This document shows, in pieces, positions 9,508-19,162 of a stretch of 63,765 bases of DNA. The notes under the pieces are model-generated. The model was not told the origin of the DNA. It saw nothing but the letters and a program-made list of their open reading frames with translations, and searched no databases. Numbering within the stretch: position 1 is the first letter of the stretch; each line of letters opens with the position of its first letter. Source of the DNA: an uncultured Alphaproteobacteria bacterium (GTDB taxonomy: Bacteria; Pseudomonadota; Alphaproteobacteria; Caulobacterales; Caulobacteraceae); contig CAIVVM010000056.1 in NCBI GenBank assembly GCA_903909375.1, positions 1-63,765 of the forward strand. The letters are read 5' to 3'. A program made the translations under genes and the position numbers.

Positions 9508-10632
9508 TTGGGCAAGGCCGTTGATCGCACATTTCGAAGCCTGCGTGGCCTCGAGAAGACGGCCTCGACCAGCCGAGTCCTGAATCTGGCTGCCCTGGCC
9601 GTCCGCAACGTCGACGTCGCCGAGCATCAGAAGCAGCCTTTCTTCATTGCCAGCAGTCTGAACAGCGCCGTGATTGTTCGCCATCGGCTGCGCGGACGGG
9701 AGATGGAATCCTTCGACCGCCACCGCTTCAGCGCCACCAAATTGATCATACCTTTCAGTAGGTCAGATCTCGGCCTCGGCGGTCGTTCGATATTTGTGGG
9801 CGAGCGCGGCTGGACTGACGTACTCGATGAGCTGCGCGGCGAAGCGCCCGACTTGCCACGCGACATCGCCGCCATGGAAGCTATCGACGAACTGCCCTCG
9901 CTCGACCCCTTCCTGCTGCGCGAACATATGAAGCGACGCGGCTTCAACATCAGCCCGTCCCACTTCGAAATCTCGGCCCCCGATCTGGCGCGCATGCAGC
10001 GCTTCGTCGGTTCCGAAATCACCAAGCTGATCGATCTCGCCTACAAGGATTACCACGGCGGCAACGAATCCAACACCACACGTCTGGTCGAAGCCCTGCT
10101 GTCCTCGCAGACGGACGCGCGTCTGGAGCCGCTGCGGCAGACGCTCCGGCTGACGCCCGAGAACTACAAGGAAGGCATCTTCGCCTGGAAGGGCTTCCTC
10201 TACTACAAATGGGTCCTCAACAGCCTCTGGCCCGACATCAAGGAAGTGTTCGCGGAACTCAGCAAGGTGCGCGTCGTCGGCGCCGTTGACGCCGGTGTGC
10301 TCAGGGAGCTCGACGAAACAAAAATGCGCTTGCGGTCCAAGATGGAACGACAGGTCAAGACGGTTATGGGGCACCTGAGCCTCTACGATGAAACCTTCGC
10401 CCAACTCACCGGCGAGGGGAACGCCATCGCCTTCCGCGATTTCCTGCTCAGGTCACCGGCGTTGTTCCTGTCCCTGGGCGAGGGTTGCGGCTTGATCAGC
10501 CACATTTCAACCTACTGGCGCTATCAGTTCAGCACTGGCATGCCCCTGCATGCGGATGCTATACAACTAATTGATATTCTGCAGGATTTTGAAGCCAGCC
10601 TCGGCACCATAGACGAGTACGTGGACAGCTGA
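9508..10632 (+). CDS. Conserved cytosolic protein of unknown function
   Basis: The protein is about 374 residues, with no signal peptide or membrane helix and no domain I recognise. It is largely helical, with charged segments and a coiled-coil-like stretch near ELDETKMRLRSKMERQVKTV. I chose the TTG at 9508 because GGAG lies at 9495-9498, 9 nt upstream; a TTG at 9493 is the alternative. It is followed 46 nt later by a Gre-type factor on the same strand, but a functional link is not shown. Confidence 0.6.
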   Translation: MGKAVDRTFRSLRGLEKTASTSRVLNLAALAVRNVDVAEHQKQPFFIASSLNSAVIVRHRLRGREMESFDRHRFSATKLIIPFSRSDLGLGGRSIFVGERGWTDVLDELRGEAPDLPRDIAAMEAIDELPSLDPFLLREHMKRRGFNISPSHFEISAPDLARMQRFVGSEITKLIDLAYKDYHGGNESNTTRLVEALLSSQTDARLEPLRQTLRLTPENYKEGIFAWKGFLYYKWVLNSLWPDIKEVFAELSKVRVVGAVDAGVLRELDETKMRLRSKMERQVKTVMGHLSLYDETFAQLTGEGNAIAFRDFLLRSPALFLSLGEGCGLISHISTYWRYQFSTGMPLHADAIQLIDILQDFEASLGTIDEYVDS

Positions 10633-10678
10633 CCGTATCTGCAGTCGCTGGTTCCGCCCTATTCTTGTAGAGTTGGCC

Positions 10679-11158
10679 ATGGCCGTCGCGTTCACCCGGG
10701 AAGAAGACTACGAAGCCCAGGCGGCCAACCTTCCGGATCGTCCCGTCTCGCCATATCCAAACCTGGTCACCGCGACGGGGCTCGCGGCGATCGAGGCCGA
10801 ACTGGCCCAGGCGCGCGCCGCATACGCCGCCGCCCAGGCCGATGGCGGCATCAGCGCTGACCGCACCGCCATGGCCCGCGCCACCCGTGACTTGCGTTAC
10901 TGGTCGTCCCGCCGCGCCTCCGCCCAGCTCACGGAGCCTGAAGGCAAGACCGGCGTGGTTCAGTTCGGCTGCACCGTCGAGGTCGAGCGCGAGGACGGCC
11001 GCCGCCAGACCTTCCGTATCGTCGGCGAGGATGAGGCCAACCCCGCCACGGGCAGCATTTCCTATGCCTCGCCCCTGTCCGCTGCGCTGAGAGGCAAGGC
11101 GGTGGGCGACGTGGCCCTGCTCAACGGCGCGGAAATCGAGGTCGTGGCGGTCAGGTAG
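10679..11158 (+). CDS. GreA/GreB-type transcription elongation factor family protein
   Basis: The 159-residue protein has an N-terminal helical hairpin (about 35-85, ATGLAAIEAELAQARAAYA). A C-terminal FKBP-like Gre domain follows (about 90-155), with the family signature FRIVGEDEANPATGSISYAS and the conserved end GDVALLNGAEIEVV. Gre factors rescue backtracked RNA polymerase by stimulating transcript cleavage. The tip of the coiled coil should carry an acidic pair (DGGISAD here), so activity is plausible but not certain. The ATG at 10679 is preferred over an in-frame TTG 6 nt upstream. Confidence 0.85.
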   Translation: MAVAFTREEDYEAQAANLPDRPVSPYPNLVTATGLAAIEAELAQARAAYAAAQADGGISADRTAMARATRDLRYWSSRRASAQLTEPEGKTGVVQFGCTVEVEREDGRRQTFRIVGEDEANPATGSISYASPLSAALRGKAVGDVALLNGAEIEVVAVR

Positions 11159-11256
11159 GTCCTGCGTATGGCCCCTCCTGAAATCGCTGGTGTTTCCCCT
11201 ACGGCGGCTCAGTATCATGTCCCGAAGTGCGCGACGACAGCGCCAGGAGGACCGCC

Positions 11257-13023
11257 ATGTACGACCTGATCATCCGCAACGGCGCCATCGTAGACGGCAC
11301 GGGCGAGACGCCCTTCGTGGGCGATATCGCCATCCAGGGCGACCGCATCGTCCAGGTGGGCAAGGTAGACGGGGCGGCGCGGCGCGAGATCGACGCCACC
11401 GGCCAGATCGTCACCCCCGGCTGGGTCGACATCCATACCCACTACGATGGCCAGGCGACCTGGGACGCGCTGCTGGCCCCCTCCAGCTGGCACGGCGTAA
11501 CCACCGCCATCATGGGCAATTGCGGCGTCGGCTTCGCGCCGGTTCGCCCTGACGCGCACAATTTCCTCATCGAGCTCATGGAAGGCGTCGAGGACATCCC
11601 CGGCGCAGCCCTGCACGAGGGCATCGACTGGCAGTGGGAGAGCTTTCCCGAGTATCTCGACGCGCTGGAGGCCAAGCCGCGCGCCATCGATATCGGCACC
11701 CATGTCCCGCACGCGCCCGTGCGGGCCTATGTGCTCGGCGACCGCTGCAACACCGACTATGTGCCCAACGCCGACGAGATCGCCCGGATGGCCGCCATCG
11801 TGCGCGAAGGCGTCGAGGCCGGCGCACTTGGCTTCTCCACGTCCCGCACCCTGCTGCACAAGGACCTGAAGGGCGTCTACATGCCCGGCACCTTCGCGGG
11901 ATCGGACGAAATGCTGGCGCTCGGCCTCTCCATGAAGGGCCTGCGCCACGGCGTCTTCGAGATGGTCTCCGATCACCTGGGCGACGACGACGAGTGGAAA
12001 TGGGTCAAGGGCTTCGCCGAGCAGACCGGTCTGCCGGTCACGCTCGTCGCCACCTCCGCCCAGGCCTACGAAGGCAACAAGATGTACAACATCGCCGAGG
12101 AATCCCGCGCCGAGGGCATGGACATTCGCCCCCAGATCGCCGGCCGGCCGACCGGCATCCTTCACGGCCTGACCTCGAACTTCCACGTCTTCGTGGCGAG
12201 CCCCACCTTCCGGGACAAGGTCGCCCCCCTGGCCCTGGCCGAGCGGCTGGCGTTGATGGCCCAGCCCGAAATCCGCGCCGCGATCCTGTCCGAAGACAGC
12301 CCTCTGATCCGCGCGGCTATCGGAACCTCACCCAGCGACGCGTCCCTGGCCACGTCCCTGGGTTCGGGCAGCCTGCTGTGGCGGATATTCCCGCTGGGCG
12401 AGCGGCCGAACTATGAGCCCGACCGCGAGCAAAGCGTTGCCGGCATGGCCGAAGCCGCCGGCGTCTCGGCGCTTGAGATGATGTACGACTTGCTGCTGCG
12501 CGACGCCGGTCAGGAGCTGTTCTACCAGCCGCTCGGCGGCTACGTGACCTACAACTTCGACTTCTTCCGCAAGAACATGCAGCACCCCAATGTGCTGTTC
12601 GGTCTCTCGGACGGCGGCGCCCACTGCGGCGTCATCGCCGACGCTGGCATGCCCACCTTCATCCTCACCTACTGGGGTCGCGACCGCACCAAGGGCGAAC
12701 AGTTCCCGCTGGAATTCCTGGTCCGCAAGCTGACCAGCGACACTGCCCAGGCCTATGGCCTGAACGACCGCGGACAGTTGAAGCCGGGCCTGCTGGCGGA
12801 CGTGAACATCATCGACTTCGAGACGCTGAAACTGTTCCGGCCGGAAGCGATCAATGACCTCCCGGCCGGCGGTCGCCGCCTTGTGCAGCGCACCGAGGGT
12901 TATCGCTTCACGATCAAGTCGGGCCAGGTGACCTTCGAGGACGGCGTCCATACCGGCGCCCTGCCCGGCGGTCTGGTGCGGGGTGGGCGCGAGGCGGTCA
13001 TTCTGCCGATGGCTGCAGAGTAG
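11257..13023 (+). CDS. N-acyl-D-amino-acid deacylase (amidohydrolase family 3)
   Basis: The 588-residue cytosolic metal hydrolase begins [16 protein letters not shown] and has the metal-binding HTH in [12 protein letters not shown], then [12 protein letters not shown] and the late segment [15 protein letters not shown]. These are hallmarks of D-aminoacylase-type amidohydrolases, which release the acyl group from N-acyl-D-amino acids or related amides. I chose the ATG at 11257 because a perfect AGGAGG precedes it (11245-11250). Neighbours give no direct hint about substrate. Confidence 0.88.
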   Translation: MYDLIIRNGAIVDGTGETPFVGDIAIQGDRIVQVGKVDGAARREIDATGQIVTPGWVDIHTHYDGQATWDALLAPSSWHGVTTAIMGNCGVGFAPVRPDAHNFLIELMEGVEDIPGAALHEGIDWQWESFPEYLDALEAKPRAIDIGTHVPHAPVRAYVLGDRCNTDYVPNADEIARMAAIVREGVEAGALGFSTSRTLLHKDLKGVYMPGTFAGSDEMLALGLSMKGLRHGVFEMVSDHLGDDDEWKWVKGFAEQTGLPVTLVATSAQAYEGNKMYNIAEESRAEGMDIRPQIAGRPTGILHGLTSNFHVFVASPTFRDKVAPLALAERLALMAQPEIRAAILSEDSPLIRAAIGTSPSDASLATSLGSGSLLWRIFPLGERPNYEPDREQSVAGMAEAAGVSALEMMYDLLLRDAGQELFYQPLGGYVTYNFDFFRKNMQHPNVLFGLSDGGAHCGVIADAGMPTFILTYWGRDRTKGEQFPLEFLVRKLTSDTAQAYGLNDRGQLKPGLLADVNIIDFETLKLFRPEAINDLPAGGRRLVQRTEGYRFTIKSGQVTFEDGVHTGALPGGLVRGGREAVILPMAAE

Positions 13024-13027
13024 GTGA

Positions 13028-13693
13028 TCAGGCTTTCGGCGTCGTCAGCAACCAGCGCATGACGCCGAGCCCGATCAGGGCTCCGGCGATCTGCGCCGCG
13101 ATGAACGCCGGAACGGACGTCGGCGCGATCCCGGCGAAGGTGTCGCTCAGTGACCGTGCGATGGTCACCGCAGGGTTGGCGAAGGACGTCGAGGCCGTAA
13201 ACCAGTAGGCGGCGGTGATGTAGAGGCCGACGGCGACCGCCGTGAAATCCGGTCGCGCCCGCCCCACGCCGAGGATGGTCGCAACGAGGCCAAATGTCGC
13301 CACGACCTCCGACCACGCCTGCGCAGGCCCGTCACGAAGCTTGGTCGAGACCTGCAGGACAGGCTCGGCAAACATCGCATGCGCGGCCCATACGCCCAGC
13401 ACGGCGCCGGCGACCTGCGCGGCCACATAGGCCGCCGCCACCCCTGCGGAGAGTTCCCGCCTCAGCGCGAAAACCATCGAAACCACGGGGTTGAAATGCG
13501 CGCCCGAGATCGGCCCGAAGACGGTGATCAGAACCACGAGCGCCGCGCCGGTCGCCAGGGTATTGCCGAGCAGGGCGATGGCGACATTTCCGCCGGCCAG
13601 GGACTCGCCCATCACGCCGGAGCCCACCACCACCGCCAGCAGCAGCGCCGTGCCCAGGCCCTCCGCCACGCACCGCCGCGCCGGATCGCTCAT
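13028..13693 (-). CDS. aqpS: MIP-family channel in the arsenic operon (AqpS-like aquaglyceroporin)
   Basis: The 221-residue protein has six membrane segments and both MIP half-helix motifs, NPV in SGAHFNPVVS and NPA in SFANPAVTIAR. In the Sinorhizobium meliloti ars operon, AqpS lets arsenite leave the cell down its gradient after ArsC reduces arsenate. The same job is likely here because the gene overlaps arsC by 4 bp and no ArsB or Acr3 pump is present in the window. A role in methylarsenite movement is also possible. Confidence 0.88.
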   Translation of the reverse strand: MSDPARRCVAEGLGTALLLAVVVGSGVMGESLAGGNVAIALLGNTLATGAALVVLITVFGPISGAHFNPVVSMVFALRRELSAGVAAAYVAAQVAGAVLGVWAAHAMFAEPVLQVSTKLRDGPAQAWSEVVATFGLVATILGVGRARPDFTAVAVGLYITAAYWFTASTSFANPAVTIARSLSDTFAGIAPTSVPAFIAAQIAGALIGLGVMRWLLTTPKA

Positions 13694-14199
13694 GCGGTTG
13701 CGGTGTCCGCGAGGGTTCCAATGGCGTTCAGCTCGCGCTGCAGCGACACGCGATCCAGAGCGTCCAATGGCAAGGCCAGCAACAGTTCGATGCGGTCGTT
13801 CAGCCGCCGGGCCGCCTGACGGAACGCGACGGCGATCTCTTCGTCCGATCCTGTGGCCTCCGCTGGATCGGGAATACCCCAGTGTGCGGTCATTGGTCCG
13901 CCCGGCCAGATCGGGCAGACCTCGCCTGCGGCATTGTCGCAGACGGTGATCACGAAATCGATCCCGGGCGCCCCGGGGGCCGCGAACTCATCCCACGACT
14001 TGGAGCGAAAATCCGCAGCCTCGAAACCCAGTTCGCGCACCAGTGGCAGTGCATGCGGATTGACCTGCCCCTTGGGCATGGATCCCGCCGAACAGGCGCG
14101 AAACCGCCCCTGCCCCTGCCGGTTCATCAGCGCTTCCGCCAGGATCGAGCGGGCGGAATTGCCCGTACACAGGAACAGGACGTTCAGCGGCGCCGACAT
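13690..14199 (-). CDS. arsC: Arsenate reductase ArsC (low-molecular-weight phosphatase type)
   Basis: The 169-residue protein has the phosphate-loop CTGNSARS near its start (CX5R nucleophile) and a second cysteine pair in TVCDNAAGEVCPIWPG. This is the arrangement of thioredoxin-recycled ArsC enzymes, which reduce arsenate to arsenite. A C-terminal extension of about 30 residues after the catalytic domain is usual for alphaproteobacterial members. It overlaps arsR by 1 bp upstream and aqpS by 4 bp downstream, so translation is probably coupled. Confidence 0.92.
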   Translation of the reverse strand: MSAPLNVLFLCTGNSARSILAEALMNRQGQGRFRACSAGSMPKGQVNPHALPLVRELGFEAADFRSKSWDEFAAPGAPGIDFVITVCDNAAGEVCPIWPGGPMTAHWGIPDPAEATGSDEEIAVAFRQAARRLNDRIELLLALPLDALDRVSLQRELNAIGTLADTATA

Positions 14200-14561
14200 C
14201 AGCAGACCCCGATATCGTTGGCGCAGGTCGCCGCGGCCACCGTCCGCAGCGGCGCACAGACCTCGGGTCGGCCCGCGCAGCAGTCCTCCATCAGGAAAGC
14301 CAGCAGGTCGCGCATCTGGTCGTATGCCGCCGTATAGATGATCGAGCGACCCTCGCGTCGCGACGCGATCAACGCCGCGCCGCTCAGGATGTTCAGGTTG
14401 GTCGAGAGCGTGTTCGGCAGCATACCCGTGGCGCGCGCAATATCGCCCGCCGCCAGGCCTTCAGGTCCGGCCTGCACAAGCAGACGGAAGATCGCCAGCC
14501 GCCCTTCGTGAGCCAGCGCCGACATCGACAGAACCGCCGCCGAAGGCTGCATCAGCAGCAC
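14199..14561 (-). CDS. arsR: ArsR-type arsenic-responsive repressor
   Basis: The 120-residue winged-helix protein has the recognition-helix region GMLPNTLSTNLNILSGAALI and the wing SRREGRSIIYTA. A Cys pair (EDCCAGRPEVC) and further C-terminal cysteines could form an arsenite-binding site; this C-terminal trio differs from the classical CVC site. It should repress the ars promoter at about 15072-15048 until arsenite or methylarsenite binds. It overlaps arsI by 10 bp. Confidence 0.88.
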   Translation of the reverse strand: MLLMQPSAAVLSMSALAHEGRLAIFRLLVQAGPEGLAAGDIARATGMLPNTLSTNLNILSGAALIASRREGRSIIYTAAYDQMRDLLAFLMEDCCAGRPEVCAPLRTVAAATCANDIGVC

Positions 14562-15019
14562 GCCGACGCCTTGACCGGCTCCACGACCACCGCAGCCGTA
14601 CCGCAGCAGGCGGCCGGCGTCGCAGCCTTGGCGACGTCGCGATCCTCGCCATACGACGTGGCCTCGCCAAAGGTGTAGAAGGTTTCCCAGCGTACGCCGG
14701 CCGGATCGGTGACCCAGCTCTTGTCCGACTGCGCATAGCAGCAGATGGCAGCTTCCTGGTCGAACGTCACCTCCCCAGCCGCCTTGAGCCGCGTCGCCAG
14801 AACGTCAAGTTCGGCGGCGGAATCCACCTGAATGCCGACATGCTCCACGCCTGCCGCCGCTCCGCGCTGCGAGATCGCAAAGTTCACCAGAGGATCGTCC
14901 AGCATCCACTTGGCATAGTCATCCTTGACGACGCTGGGCGGCGCGCCGAACAGGGTTTCATAGAACTGGATCGAGGGGGCCAGTTCAGGGACGCTGACAT
15001 GCAGATGAAGGCGCTTCAT
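14552..15019 (-). CDS. arsI: ArsI-type C-As lyase (VOC family)
   Basis: The 155-residue vicinal-oxygen-chelate protein starts MKRLHLHVSVPELAPSIQFY and contains AAICCYAQSDKSW. The adjacent cysteines and nearby lysine are the signature of ArsI/CadI proteins. ArsI enzymes use Fe(II) and oxygen to cleave the carbon-arsenic bond of trivalent methylarsenicals. The C-terminus adds two more Cys pairs (ACCG and SACC), which may help bind arsenic. It is the first gene of the ars operon, with GGAG 6 nt before the ATG. Confidence 0.85.
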   Translation of the reverse strand: MKRLHLHVSVPELAPSIQFYETLFGAPPSVVKDDYAKWMLDDPLVNFAISQRGAAAGVEHVGIQVDSAAELDVLATRLKAAGEVTFDQEAAICCYAQSDKSWVTDPAGVRWETFYTFGEATSYGEDRDVAKAATPAACCGTAAVVVEPVKASACC

Positions 15020-15047
15020 GGAAATCTCCGTTGCGTTTCTTCATTAT

Positions 15048-15077
15048 TCTATATTTCTCGAACTATCGAATCGTCAA
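15048..15077 (-). promoter_or_regulatory. Promoter and likely ArsR operator of the ars operon
   Basis: On the minus strand TTGACG (15077-15072) and TATAGA (15053-15048) are 18 nt apart, a near-consensus housekeeping promoter about 30 nt before arsI. The spacer holds an imperfect dyad, ATTCGATAGTTCGAG, a plausible ArsR site that would block RNA polymerase. Confidence 0.7.
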
Positions 15078-15135
15078 GCCATGCTGATGGTCAATCTGCT
15101 TGGCCTGTCGAAACCTGAGCCGGAATGGGCTGCGG

Positions 15136-15723
15136 CTAGCCGTAGAGCCCCGCCAGGCGCGCTCGCTCCGCCTTCGCCGCCGCCTTGAACGCCTCGCTGT
15201 CCCAGAACCGGTAGTCGCCGTTCGAATAGGCGATGGCGTTCTGGTGATACATCCACGCATTGAAGGCGTTCGCCGCACTGTTGTCGCGCTCTCGAACCAC
15301 CTTGCCCGGCGCGCCCATGACGATGGAGTTGGGCGGGATGATCGTGCCCTCCTTCAGGAAGGCGTGGCCGGCGATGATGCTGTTATCGCCGATCTCGCAG
15401 CCATCCATGATCGTCGACCCGATGCCGACCAGCACGCGATCGCCGATCCGGCATCCGTGCAGCGTGCAGTGATGGGTGATCGAACAATCCTCACCGACGA
15501 TCGTGGGGCTTCCGGCGCCGAAGTGGATCATCACGAAGTCCTGGATGTTCGTCCCGCGCCCGATGCGGACCGAATAGGATTCAGCGCGGATCACCACGTT
15601 CGGCCAGATCGACGCGCCGGCGGAGACCTGAACATGGCCGTAGATCTGGGCTGTCGGGTGGATGAAGGCTTCGGCGTCTATCTCGACGCCGGCCAGACCC
15701 TGCCAGGCTGATCCTGTTTCCAT
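15136..15723 (-). CDS. Gamma-carbonic-anhydrase/PaaY-like hexapeptide-repeat protein
   Basis: The 195-residue protein has a left-handed beta-helix of hexapeptide repeats (about 15-140), for example VIRAESYSVRIGRGTNIQD, and the metal-ligand-like histidines in SITHHCTLHGCRIGD and AGHAF. That pattern is typical of gamma-carbonic anhydrase-like proteins. A C-terminal helix follows. Many relatives lack measured anhydrase activity, and PaaY acts as a thioesterase, so the reaction is open. It lies just upstream of the ars operon on the same strand, but the ars promoter separates them. Confidence 0.8.
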   Translation of the reverse strand: METGSAWQGLAGVEIDAEAFIHPTAQIYGHVQVSAGASIWPNVVIRAESYSVRIGRGTNIQDFVMIHFGAGSPTIVGEDCSITHHCTLHGCRIGDRVLVGIGSTIMDGCEIGDNSIIAGHAFLKEGTIIPPNSIVMGAPGKVVRERDNSAANAFNAWMYHQNAIAYSNGDYRFWDSEAFKAAAKAERARLAGLYG

Positions 15724-15798
15724 ATTGCATCCCCTGAACAGCGTTTGCGCCGAACATCCCCTGTCCAGCAGCGCCCGACAAGACCAGTCAGTCGGCGC

Positions 15799-17937
15799 TC
15801 AGGCGAATGACGCGTTCGTCCCCGCAGCGGACTCGCCGGCGTCAGCGGCGATCGCGCGCGCGATTTCCGCCACCAGCCCCATGGTGTCGATGGGCTTGCG
15901 GACAATCCCGTCGAAGGCGTCGAGGCTGTTTCCATGTCCGGCTTCGGCGTCTGCCGTGAAGGCCAGCACGGGCGTGCGGCGATTTGGCCCTGCGTTCGCC
16001 CGCAGGCGGGTCAACACCTCGCGGCCGTCGAGGTCGGGCATCCGCAGATCCAACAGGACCAGATCGAACGGCAATTGAAGCAACTGGTCCAGAGCCGAGC
16101 CGCCGCCATCGGCCTCGGAAATCTCGAACTCAAACATTTCAAGAATGCGCCGGGCCAACTCACGATTTGTGGCGTTGTCGTCCACCACCAGCACCCGGCG
16201 GCCTGCGAATGAAATGGCTTCGGCCTCCGCCGGCGCGGCTTCGTCCAGTTCCGCTGCCTGAAGCGGCAGGGTCAGCTGGAATACCGATCCTTTCCCGGGT
16301 TGGCTGATCACGCTGATCGATCCGCCCATCGCCTCGGCCAGCCCCTTGCAGATCGCCAGTCCCAGGCCCGTGCCGCCGTGGCGGCGGGTCAGCGATCCGT
16401 CAATCTGGTGGAACCGCTGGAACAGTCTGGCGCACTGCGCCGCGTCAAGGCCCGGTCCGGTGTCCTCGACCTCAATGCGCAGGGACTGCCCGCCATCCGT
16501 GGCGTCCACCCAGATCGACACCTGGCCACTGTCGGTGAATTTCACGGCGTTGCCGGTCAGATTGACCAGGATCTGGCGCAAGCGATCCCCATCAAGCAGG
16601 ACGCCCTCAGGGACGTCAGGCGCGACGGTCTGGGACAGCGCCAGGCCCTTCTCTGCGGCCCGCCCTTCGAAAAGGACCAGGGTGTCATTGATGATGCGGG
16701 CGACGTCGGTCGGCTGCGGCCGCACGTCGACCATACCGGCCTCAAGCTTGGAGAAGTCCAGGATGTCGTTGATGATCGCCAGCAAGGCGGAGCCTGCGCT
16801 GGAGATCCGACGCGCATAGGTCTGGGCGTGCACGTCCAGATCGGTCATCGTCGCCAGCATGTCGCTGTAACCAAGCACGGCGGTCAGCGGCGTCCGGATC
16901 TCGTGGCTCATGTTCGCCAGGAACTGTGACTTTACCTCTGAGGCCGCCTCGGCCTCGACCCTTGCGGATGCAAGCGCCTCCTCCTGTTCCACCTGCAGAT
17001 TGACGTTGCGAACCACGTCAAGGTACCCCAGCGGCTCGCCGGTCTCAGGATCCCAGAGCCGTTTGGGCATCGACTCCATCCAGACCCATTCGCCAGTGAC
17101 CTGATGGCGGCAACGCCAGCGAATCCTCACACCGGCATCGGCGGGCGTCTGGGCCTGAAGGATGCACCACATCCGGACCGCGTCTTCAAAGTGGATCTTG
17201 CCGACGAATGTTCCGCCCAGCATCGTGGCTGGATCGATGCCAAGCTGGCTGATCGATGGACTTACAAAGGTGATCCTGGCGTTGCGGTCCGACATGACGA
17301 TGATGTCAGAGGTATTCTCGGCGATCATCCGGTATCGCGCCTCGCTCTGGCGCAACTCTTCCGCTGCGCGGGCGGCCTGCGCCTGCGCTTCCGCCAGTTC
17401 TGCCTCCTGGCGAACCTGATTTGATATGTCCCTGACGACATCGATGAAGCCTGTCGGTTCGCCGGTTTCGGGGTCACGCATCAGGCCCGGGCTGGATTCC
17501 ATCCAGACCCAGTCCCCGGTCTTGCCGTGGCGCCCCCGCCAGCGAACCCGCTCCACAGTCTCCGGGATCGATGACTGCGTAAGCTGGCGGGCGAAAACAC
17601 TGTTCACGAGGTCAATGTCGTCCGGATGGATAATGTCGACGACCGAGCGGCCGATCAGGTCCGCGGGCTCGTGTCCAGCCCGGCGGGCCCCGGGACTGAC
17701 GTAGGTGAATCGCCCCTCAAAGGTGGAGACCACAAGGATGTCGGTCGAGTTCTCGGCAATCAGCCGATAGCGCAGCTCGCTTTCCTTCAGCGCCGCCTCA
17801 AACAGTCGCAGCGGCGCGCCGCCCTGCGGTTCCGTCCGCTCTCGATCGGTTGCATTGTGGACTGCGACGACATCGCCGGTGTGCTCGGAAGTGAACTCGA
17901 ACGTCATTTGCGCGTCGCTGGCAGAGCTCGATTCCAC
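15799..17937 (-). CDS. Cytosolic hybrid histidine kinase (PAS-PAS-HisKA-HATPase-REC)
   Basis: The 712-residue kinase has two PAS domains (about 55-165 and 185-290, each with a Y-R-x-I-A-E-N opening) and a HisKA helix with phospho-His345 in NMSHEIRTPL. The ATPase domain has N box NLTGNAVKF and G boxes DTGPGLD and GTGLGLAICK. A C-terminal receiver carries the acceptor Asp630 in LLDLRMPDLDG. There are no membrane segments. I chose the GTG at 17937 because GGAG lies 7 nt upstream; the longer frame runs into nhaA. The PAS sensors likely detect a cytosolic or redox cue; the partner regulator is unknown. Confidence 0.9.
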   Translation of the reverse strand: MESSSASDAQMTFEFTSEHTGDVVAVHNATDRERTEPQGGAPLRLFEAALKESELRYRLIAENSTDILVVSTFEGRFTYVSPGARRAGHEPADLIGRSVVDIIHPDDIDLVNSVFARQLTQSSIPETVERVRWRGRHGKTGDWVWMESSPGLMRDPETGEPTGFIDVVRDISNQVRQEAELAEAQAQAARAAEELRQSEARYRMIAENTSDIIVMSDRNARITFVSPSISQLGIDPATMLGGTFVGKIHFEDAVRMWCILQAQTPADAGVRIRWRCRHQVTGEWVWMESMPKRLWDPETGEPLGYLDVVRNVNLQVEQEEALASARVEAEAASEVKSQFLANMSHEIRTPLTAVLGYSDMLATMTDLDVHAQTYARRISSAGSALLAIINDILDFSKLEAGMVDVRPQPTDVARIINDTLVLFEGRAAEKGLALSQTVAPDVPEGVLLDGDRLRQILVNLTGNAVKFTDSGQVSIWVDATDGGQSLRIEVEDTGPGLDAAQCARLFQRFHQIDGSLTRRHGGTGLGLAICKGLAEAMGGSISVISQPGKGSVFQLTLPLQAAELDEAAPAEAEAISFAGRRVLVVDDNATNRELARRILEMFEFEISEADGGGSALDQLLQLPFDLVLLDLRMPDLDGREVLTRLRANAGPNRRTPVLAFTADAEAGHGNSLDAFDGIVRKPIDTMGLVAEIARAIAADAGESAAGTNASFA

Positions 17938-18013
17938 CGTTTCACTCCGTTGCGTCCAGCGAGAGGCTTTGCCGAACCGGGCTAGATGATGGCCGAAATC
18001 AATTACGGGTTGC

Positions 18014-19162
18014 TTACCGCACGATCCGCAATACCAGATAGCCCAGCGCGGCGGATAGGCCGGACCCGGCCAGAACGCCCAGCTTGGTCGCGTCCTGCAG
18101 GGCCGGATCGGCAAACGCCAGAAGCCCGATGAACAGGCTCATCGTAAACCCGATCCCGCACAGCAGGGCCACGCCATAGATCTGCGCCCAGGACGCCTTC
18201 GCCGGTCGCTCCGCAATGCCCAGCCGGACCGCCAGCCAGACAAACCCGAAAATGCCGATCTGCTTGCCGAGAAACAGGCCTGCCGCAACGCCGAGAGGTA
18301 TCGGCGCCAGCAGATCACCCAGGCCCATGCCCGCGAACGACACGCCCGCATTGGCAAACCCGAAGACGGGCAGCACCAGAAAGGCGACCCACGGGATCAG
18401 GCCGTGTTCCAGCCTGTGGAGCGGCGAGGTCGCATCATCCGGCGCCGCCGGAGAGGGGCGGATGGGGATGGTGAGCGCCAGCGCCACCCCGGCCAGGGTC
18501 GCATGCACACCCGACTGGAGCACCAGCCACCACAGGGCCAGCCCGACGATCAGGTAGGGCGTCAACGCCGTCACCTTCAGACGGTTCATGGCGATCAGAC
18601 CCGCCAGCGCAACCGCCGCTCCGGCCAGCGCCCAGGCCTCGAGACTGGCGGTATAGAACAACGCGATGATCAGCACCGCGCCCAGATCATCCAGGATCGC
18701 CAGGGCTGTCAGGAATATCTTCAGGGACACTGGAACCCGCCGACCCAGCAGCGACAGTATGCCCAGCGCAAACGCAATGTCCGTCGCCGCCGGGATCGCC
18801 CACCCCCGCAGGGTCGCCGGATCGCCCTGCTGGATCACCACATAGATCAGCGCCGGAACCGCCATGCCGCCCAGCGCCCCCACCCCTGGCAGGACCCGAC
18901 GCCGCCAGCTGGAAAGTTCGCCGTCCACCCACTCGCGCTTGATCTCCAGACCCACCAGCAGGAAGAACAGGGCCATCAGCCCGTCGTTCACCCAGTGGTG
19001 AACATCCATCCCGCCCAGCGGTGCGTGGAGCGCACCGAAATACAGTCCCGAAAGCGGCGTGTTGGCCACAAGGAGCGCTAGCGCCGCAGCGGTGATCAGC
19101 ACCAGTCCGCCGGACGCCTCGTTTCGAAAGAACTCTCGAAGCGCCGAGGGCGGCCGTGTCAT
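18014..19162 (-). CDS. nhaA: Na+/H+ antiporter NhaA
   Basis: The 382-residue inner-membrane protein has about twelve hydrophobic segments and the family ion-binding aspartate pair in [19 protein letters not shown]. Other signatures are [18 protein letters not shown] near the start and [15 protein letters not shown] near the end. It exchanges sodium for protons at alkaline pH. The ATG at 19162 overlaps the stop of the upstream GST gene by 4 bp, so the two are translationally coupled. Confidence 0.93.
   Translation of the reverse strand: MTRPPSALREFFRNEASGGLVLITAAALALLVANTPLSGLYFGALHAPLGGMDVHHWVNDGLMALFFLLVGLEIKREWVDGELSSWRRRVLPGVGALGGMAVPALIYVVIQQGDPATLRGWAIPAATDIAFALGILSLLGRRVPVSLKIFLTALAILDDLGAVLIIALFYTASLEAWALAGAAVALAGLIAMNRLKVTALTPYLIVGLALWWLVLQSGVHATLAGVALALTIPIRPSPAAPDDATSPLHRLEHGLIPWVAFLVLPVFGFANAGVSFAGMGLGDLLAPIPLGVAAGLFLGKQIGIFGFVWLAVRLGIAERPAKASWAQIYGVALLCGIGFTMSLFIGLLAFADPALQDATKLGVLAGSGLSAALGYLVLRIVR

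Noticed and set aside
13690..13693. 4-bp overlap of arsC and aqpS as an anomaly
   Set aside because: It is a normal translational-coupling overlap within an operon.
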